From contig DAHXMK010000054.1 in the NCBI GenBank assembly GCA_027365515.1, positions 1-18,743 of the forward strand: a DNA stretch of 18,743 bases. The letters are read 5' to 3'. The notes under the pieces were generated by a model that searched no databases, was not told where the DNA came from, and worked only from the letters and a program-made list of their open reading frames with translations. Within the stretch, counting starts at the first letter, position 1. Every line of letters starts with the position of its first letter. This DNA comes from Candidatus Aminicenantota bacterium (lineage in GTDB: Bacteria > Acidobacteriota > UBA4820 > DSQY01). Shown piece by piece: positions 14,371 through 18,743 of this stretch. The translations under genes were made by a program, and so were the position numbers.

Positions 14371-15459
14371 ATGTCGAAAAGAGCAGCGCCGATGGCAATG
14401 GTGGCCGTCATCTTTCTTCTCGCCGCTTCTTTGGCACGGGCGCAGGAACTCCTTTTGACAGCCGATCTGCCGGTCAAGCCTGGTACCACCACCTGCACGC
14501 CCAACCAGGTATTGAGGCGCGATTACGCCGGCAACTACACGATCTACTTTGACGGGGCGGCGGCTGGGATCCCGGCGAACGTGCACATTACGGCCATCAC
14601 CACGCTGGGCATGGGCATTGTCATTTTCGCCGTAGACGTCCCATTTTCGGCGGGGGGTAACACTTACCTGCCATGCGACGTGATCTTGTATTCCAGCGGC
14701 ACACTGTCTATGTGGCAGTCCGGAACTGCCTTGTCGCTCCCTCCCAACGCCGTAATAGATGCACTTGCGGTTGACCAGTCCATGTACATGTATTACTCGT
14801 TCGACGTGCCGGTGAGCGCCGGAACCAATGTTTACCAGCCGAATGACGTGGCCCGCGTGTCGGTGAAAACCTTGGTCCCGTTTCTCTCGGGTGCGAGCGA
14901 CCTGGGGCTGCCTCAAGGCAGCGACATAGTCGGTTTTCAGATCGCCCCGAACGGAGACTACCTCTTCATGTTCAGGACGCCCACAACAATAGGCACGACC
15001 ACCTTTCTGCCATCGCAGATAGCGAGGAAGAGCGGCGGCGTCTGGGACCTTTTCTGGTCTCCCGGCGCCGGAGTCAACAACGTCGTGGCTACTTTCGCCT
15101 TTCCAGCTTCGCCGGGAAGCGCGCCGGACGGGGGAACCGTGCCCGGGACGCCCCTCTCCATCTCCAAGTCAGGCGCGAACGCCCACCTGGCATGGGGCGC
15201 GGCGTGCGTCACCGATGCCAATGACTACGCCATATACCGAGGCGCGCTCGGCTCCTGGTACAGCCATTCATCGGTTGTATGCACGACCGGCGGCGCGACC
15301 TCGGCCGACGTGGCCTATGGCGGCGGGAACGAGTACTACCTCGTCGTGCCCATAAACGGAACGCTGGAAGGAAGCTACGGCACCAATTCGTCGGGGGCGC
15401 AAATCCCCCCGGCCGCGGCCCCGTGCCGCTCCTACTACGAGCCGGGCGAATGCCCCTGA
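14371..15459 (+). CDS. Secreted protein with four repeats of 56-57 residues and a C-terminal fibronectin-III-like domain
   Basis: 362 residues from ATG at 14371, preceded by AAGGGGGAG; an in-frame ATG at 14356 would add five residues before the signal peptide. Residues 1-24 form a signal peptide (basic start, hydrophobic core, ending ARA before QE). Four similar units follow, each with a D-x-P (or R-x-P) turn, then a G, an aromatic, P and D/Q-V/I, and later a glycine-rich turn. The key prolines fall at 34, 91, 147 and 204, spacing 57, 56 and 57. This looks like blades or strands of a repeated beta structure. Residues about 262-350 resemble a fibronectin-III-type domain (LAWGAACVTDANDYAIYRG, then EYYLVVPINGTLEGSYG), a pattern known in bacterial exported proteins. 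It is expected outside the cytoplasm. No enzyme motif is seen, and function is unknown. It may be co-transcribed with the beta-helix gene 34 bases downstream. Confidence 0.75.
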   Translation: MSKRAAPMAMVAVIFLLAASLARAQELLLTADLPVKPGTTTCTPNQVLRRDYAGNYTIYFDGAAAGIPANVHITAITTLGMGIVIFAVDVPFSAGGNTYLPCDVILYSSGTLSMWQSGTALSLPPNAVIDALAVDQSMYMYYSFDVPVSAGTNVYQPNDVARVSVKTLVPFLSGASDLGLPQGSDIVGFQIAPNGDYLFMFRTPTTIGTTTFLPSQIARKSGGVWDLFWSPGAGVNNVVATFAFPASPGSAPDGGTVPGTPLSISKSGANAHLAWGAACVTDANDYAIYRGALGSWYSHSSVVCTTGGATSADVAYGGGNEYYLVVPINGTLEGSYGTNSSGAQIPPAAAPCRSYYEPGECP

Positions 15460-15493
15460 ATTGAATGTTTCGCTAGAACGCAAGGAGGAGAAG

Positions 15494-16405
15494 ATGAACG
15501 CTGCCAAATTTTCAACGCTGCTTAAGGACGCAAAAACCAGGATCTTTGCGGCCTTGATCGCCTGCCTGATAATTCCAGGGGCCGCGCTCCACGCCGGCGA
15601 CGGCAAAATCCCGGTCTATCAGGCCTGCACAATTTCGTCGCCGGGATACTACTACCTCACCCAGGATATAACGAGCGGTTCAGGCATCACCATCGGCTCA
15701 GACAATGTCACGCTGGACCTTAACGGCCATCTGCTCGTTTCAACAGGCTACGGTGTCTATAGCCCAAGCCGTACCAACGTGCGAATCACGAACGGCTCCA
15801 TTTCCGCAACCAGCAGCGGTATAAATGTCTCAACCCTTCCAACCGGCGCGTTTGTCCAAATAGACCACGTCCGAATTATAGCTGCTGCGAGCTACGGCAT
15901 AGTGGTCGTCGGGCCGTCAACTGGAATTAGGGCTCAGGCAATCATAGAGCACAACACCGTAGTGTCGGTCAACCCCGGCAATGGTATTGAGCTTGACTAT
16001 GTGACAGGCTCAAGAATTCAGGGAAATACCGTTACCTCCGTATTCAAAACCAGTGGTAACGGCACCGGCATCTACATCGCCTACGGTCTGAACTCGCTGG
16101 TGTGCGACAACGTCTCCGGCGGAAATGGTTCTTATGGCATCTATCTTAACGCCTGCACCGGGCTGCAGGTCACCAAAAACACCTGCGCGAATGATGCAAA
16201 TTCCGGGATACTGGCAAACTCGTGCAGCGGATGCAGCTTCACATGGAATACGCTCTCCTCTAATTCAGTCTACGGCTTGTATATCAGCATGGGCTCCAAC
16301 AACATTTACGACAACAACCAGGCGATGAACAATCTCTCCAGCGGCTTCTATGTATCGGCATCAAGCGGCACAATCGCGGGCGCCGGGAACACTTCCACGC
16401 CGTGA
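15494..16405 (+). CDS. Secreted right-handed parallel beta-helix repeat protein
   Basis: 303 residues from ATG at 15494, chosen because AAGGAGGAG lies just upstream; a TTG at 15461 is in frame but poorly placed. A signal peptide covers residues 1-34 (basic start, ALIACLIIPGAALHA, cleavage before GDGK). The rest is made of about 22-25-residue rungs rich in G, N, S, T, V and I, for example GITIGSDNVTLDLNGHLLV, GNGIELDYVTGSRIQGNTV and SYGIYLNACTGLQVTKNTC. This is the classic pattern of NosD/pectate-lyase-like beta-helices. Such proteins bind or cleave polysaccharides, or act as surface spikes. No clear catalytic aspartate set can be assigned. Several cysteines lie in late rungs (NACTG, KNTCANDAN, NSCSGCS). 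The helix ends near the C-terminus without an added domain. Its place beside a glycan cluster fits work on the exported polymer, but this is inference. Confidence 0.8.
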   Translation: MNAAKFSTLLKDAKTRIFAALIACLIIPGAALHAGDGKIPVYQACTISSPGYYYLTQDITSGSGITIGSDNVTLDLNGHLLVSTGYGVYSPSRTNVRITNGSISATSSGINVSTLPTGAFVQIDHVRIIAAASYGIVVVGPSTGIRAQAIIEHNTVVSVNPGNGIELDYVTGSRIQGNTVTSVFKTSGNGTGIYIAYGLNSLVCDNVSGGNGSYGIYLNACTGLQVTKNTCANDANSGILANSCSGCSFTWNTLSSNSVYGLYISMGSNNIYDNNQAMNNLSSGFYVSASSGTIAGAGNTSTP

Positions 16406-16448
16406 TCCTCTTGTCGGGATTTTGCACGCGGATGAATTTGTCCCATTG

Positions 16449-16473
16449 GGGCGGCGCCCAGGCGCCGCCCTTT
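16449..16473 (+). terminator. Rho-independent-type terminator after the beta-helix gene
   Basis: A perfect 10-base stem (GGGCGGCGCC and GGCGCCGCCC) around CA is followed by TTTCATT. The stem lies about 43 bases after the stop at 16405 and would close the secreted-protein unit. The T-run is short, so efficiency is uncertain. Confidence 0.7.
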
Positions 16474-16515
16474 CATTAGCCCGGCCTCTCTTCATCTTTC
16501 TCCAAAGAATGAGGC

Positions 16516-16545
16516 GCAACGTTGCATCGCCGAAGTTCGATGCAA
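16516..16545. promoter_or_regulatory. Nested inverted repeats upstream of the OPT transporter gene (operator candidate)
   Basis: The palindrome GCAACGTTGC (16516-16525) overlaps an 8-base perfect inverted repeat, TTGCATCG (16522-16529) and CGATGCAA (16538-16545), with an 8-base spacer. TAAAAGG follows. The spacing of the two arms suits a dimeric regulator. No T-tract follows, so it does not look like a terminator. It lies 86 bases before the transporter start. Confidence 0.4.
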
Positions 16546-16630
16546 TAAAAGGCTTGCGCTCCGCCACGATCTCAATTATCCTTTCCTCTTCCGTGGCGGC
16601 AGCGGGAGAGGAAGGCGTAAGGGGTTCTTG

Positions 16631-18700
16631 ATGAGCGAGCAGGGACAGGAAAAGTCCAAGACGGCGCTCCCGGAAAACGCGTACAAGGAGCTTGGGCCCG
16701 GGGAGGCCTACGTTCCAATCATCAGCCAGGAGACGGGGGTTCCTGAAGTAACCAGGCGCTCCGTCATTTTCGGCCTCTTGATGATCGTCATCTTTTCGGC
16801 GGCCGCCTCCTACATCGCCTTGAAGCTGGGGCAGGGGATCGAGACGGCCATCCCGATCAGCATCCTCGCCGTGGGCTTTTCGGCTCTGGCCAGGCGAAAG
16901 AGCCTCCTCATCGAGAACGTCAACATTTTGGCGATAGGCGCAACCTCCGGCATCGTGGTGGGCGGTTCAGTATTCGTGATGCCCGCCATTTTCATGCTCG
17001 GCCTCGACAAGGGCCATTCTCCCATGGAGACGTTCCTCCAGATTTTCCTCGTTCCCTTTTTGGGCGCAGTGCTCGGCGTTCTCTTCCTCATACCGTTCAG
17101 GAAGTACTTCACCCACGAAATGCACGGCAAGCTGCCTTTCCCGGAAGGGACGGCCACGACCGAGATTCTTGTCGCCGGAGAAAAGGGCGGAAACCAGGCG
17201 AAGGTGCTCGTATATTCCCTCGGCTTGGGAATCGTCCTCGACTACATGGCTCTTGCCATGAAGGCGTGGAGCGACACCTTCACGACCGCCTCGGTTTCAG
17301 CGATGGACTACTTCACCCAGAAGGTGAAGGGCGTCTTCGCGATGAACACTTCGGCGGCCGTGCTTGGCTTGGGTGTCATCATTGGGCTGAAATACGCCTC
17401 GATCATCATGGCCGGCTCGCTTCTTTCTTACTTTGTCTTGATACCGCTCTTCGGCTACGTCAGCCCGAACTACGCCTCCGCCTCGTACGACAGCATTTTC
17501 TTCGGAATTAAGAATTCCGCCGGAGCTATCGTCTTCCCTGGCGTCCGCAACATCGGGATCGGAGGCATCTTCGCGGCGGGCGTCATCTCCATAATTAAGA
17601 TGGCCCCAGTCATTAAGCAGGCGCTGAGCCAGGTTCTCTCGCAGCTCTTCAAAAAGCACGAGGGGAGCGAGAAGGTTTCATCGCGGCTCGACCTCGACAT
17701 CAAGATGACCACCGTCTTCGGTTTGGCGATCGCGCTGGCCGTGGCCATCTTCGTCTACTTCCGGCTGGTCGTGGTTTCGGGCGAAGCCAACGCGACGGTG
17801 ATTTCATTACTCTCCTTGGTACTCACCTTCCTTATCGTCTTCCTCTTTTCGGCCGTCTCGGCTTGGGCCGTGGCCATGATCTCTGTGACGCCGATTTCGG
17901 GAATGACGCTGACGACGCTGATCATCGCCGCCGTGACGCTAGCCGCGCTGGGCCTGAAGGGCGGCCCCGGAATGCTCGCGATCCTCCTGATCGGAGGCGT
18001 CGTCTGCACGGCGCTTTCAATGTCGGGCTCGCTGGTCACCCAATTCAAGATCGGCCACTGGCTCGGCTCGACCCCTAAGACAATCCAATGGAGCAACATC
18101 TACGGCTCCGCTCTCGCGAGCCTCACCGTGACCGGCGTGATCATGCTCTTCGCGAGGGTTTACGGGTACGGCACGCCGACTCCCGAACATCTGACGCCGC
18201 TTCCCGCGCCACAGGCCGGGGCGATGGCGGCGGTGGCCAACGCGTTCATGGGCGGCCAGGACGTCCCGTGGATGCTTTACGGCGTCGGGGCGATAATCGC
18301 GGTCGTCGTTTCCATGCTAGGCGTCTCGGCGCTCGCCTTCGCGCTGGGCATGTACCTTCCGATCGAGTTGAACAGCCCCATACTGCTAGGCGCCATCGTG
18401 GGTTGGATGATACAGAAGTCGTCCAAAGAGGAGAAGGTTTCAAAGGCCCGCAACGACAAGGCGATCCTTATCGCTTCGGGATTCATAGCCGGGGGAGCCT
18501 TGGCCGGGGTCTTCGATGGGATCACGAAGATGCTTCTCTCCGAGGCCTTCGGCATGAACGCCGACAAGTTTGGCTTTAGCACGTGGGTTCCAGGGCTGTT
18601 CACGGAAGGGTTTAGAAACTGGGTTGGCCTTTTCGTCTTCCTTGCCCTTTCGGCTTTCCTCTACTGGGACGCCAACAAGGCGAAGCCGGAGGAAGAGTAA
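16631..18700 (+). CDS. OPT family (oligopeptide/metallophore) transporter
   Basis: 689 residues from ATG at 16631, preceded by AAGGGG at a good distance; a TTG directly before it gives no better start. The protein is almost wholly hydrophobic helices (roughly 14-16 by eye) with a soluble N-terminus of about 40 residues that begins MSEQGQEKSKT. The segment KLPFPEGTATTEILVAGEKG (about residues 170-190) is the conserved signature of bacterial OPT proteins. Other family-like segments are VSPNYASASYDSIFFG and QFKIGHWLGSTPKTIQ. Length fits the bacterial OPT group of about 600-700 residues. Family members import peptides or metal chelates by proton coupling; the actual cargo here is unknown. It stands apart from the glycan cluster, behind a terminator and an inverted-repeat region, so separate regulation is likely. 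No neighbour in view hints at the substrate. Confidence 0.9.
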   Translation: MSEQGQEKSKTALPENAYKELGPGEAYVPIISQETGVPEVTRRSVIFGLLMIVIFSAAASYIALKLGQGIETAIPISILAVGFSALARRKSLLIENVNILAIGATSGIVVGGSVFVMPAIFMLGLDKGHSPMETFLQIFLVPFLGAVLGVLFLIPFRKYFTHEMHGKLPFPEGTATTEILVAGEKGGNQAKVLVYSLGLGIVLDYMALAMKAWSDTFTTASVSAMDYFTQKVKGVFAMNTSAAVLGLGVIIGLKYASIIMAGSLLSYFVLIPLFGYVSPNYASASYDSIFFGIKNSAGAIVFPGVRNIGIGGIFAAGVISIIKMAPVIKQALSQVLSQLFKKHEGSEKVSSRLDLDIKMTTVFGLAIALAVAIFVYFRLVVVSGEANATVISLLSLVLTFLIVFLFSAVSAWAVAMISVTPISGMTLTTLIIAAVTLAALGLKGGPGMLAILLIGGVVCTALSMSGSLVTQFKIGHWLGSTPKTIQWSNIYGSALASLTVTGVIMLFARVYGYGTPTPEHLTPLPAPQAGAMAAVANAFMGGQDVPWMLYGVGAIIAVVVSMLGVSALAFALGMYLPIELNSPILLGAIVGWMIQKSSKEEKVSKARNDKAILIASGFIAGGALAGVFDGITKMLLSEAFGMNADKFGFSTWVPGLFTEGFRNWVGLFVFLALSAFLYWDANKAKPEEE

Positions 18701-18743
18701 TCCCAGACAAATTGACCATTCGAAAGGGGGCGTCCATCTGGAC

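Noticed and set aside
18088..18579. Plus-strand open frame of 163 codons
   Set aside because: It is out of frame inside the OPT transporter and extremely arginine-rich, a GC-driven artefact.
18732..18743. Inverted repeat GTCCA-TC-TGGAC at the window end
   Set aside because: It may be part of a terminator for the OPT gene, but the sequence is cut off and a 5-base stem alone is not enough.
1..18743. CRISPR arrays, tRNA or rRNA genes, insertion sequences
   Set aside because: No regularly spaced repeats, cloverleaf-like segments, rRNA-like stretches or transposase motifs were seen on either strand.

Overview
The window is a surface-polysaccharide (O-antigen or exopolysaccharide type) gene cluster from a high-GC, diderm (Gram-negative-like) bacterium, followed by a few secreted or lipid-anchored proteins and an oligopeptide-family transporter. 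The diderm reading rests on a Wzt-type ABC exporter C-terminus, a putative lipoprotein and signal-peptide proteins. The phylum cannot be fixed from sequence alone.

Region 1 (2-7387), glycan assembly and decoration. The cut-off end of a Wzt-like ATPase with its carbohydrate-binding domain is followed by a DUF4214 + coiled-coil + methyltransferase protein, a GT4 glycosyltransferase, a GT4-GT2 fusion, a second DUF4214-methyltransferase and a DUF4214-FkbM methyltransferase. Three different methyltransferases in one cluster thus carry the same small N-terminal domain. The Wzt domain next to a methyltransferase with a long coiled coil recalls the WbdD/Wzt chain-termination and length-control pair of E. 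coli O8/O9a. That parallel is an inference.

Region 2 (7437-13067), lipid-linked sugar handling. A 978-residue polytopic GT-C-like membrane protein with a large C-terminal beta-rich part overlaps a DPM1-like GT2 with two membrane helices. A small methyltransferase and an LPG-synthase-TM/flippase-like membrane protein follow. GTGA, ATGA and TTGA stop/start overlaps occur at 2022, 7547, 10480 and 12138, so translational coupling is likely. Base composition changes by eye from moderate (genes between 370 and 10483) to GC-rich (from about 10.5 kb on), which suggests a module of separate origin inside an older framework.

Region 3 (13068-16405), accessory secreted proteins. A minus-strand putative lipoprotein shares its Ig-like domain with the C-terminus of the GT-C protein. 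Back-to-back promoters separate it from a short fragment that looks like the N-terminus of a phosphate acyltransferase. Then come a secreted protein with four repeats of 56-57 residues plus a fibronectin-III-like end, and a secreted parallel beta-helix protein.

Region 4 (16406-18743). A strong hairpin terminator closes region 3. An intergenic stretch with nested inverted repeats precedes a complete OPT-family transporter gene. No tRNA, rRNA, CRISPR array or insertion sequence was seen.
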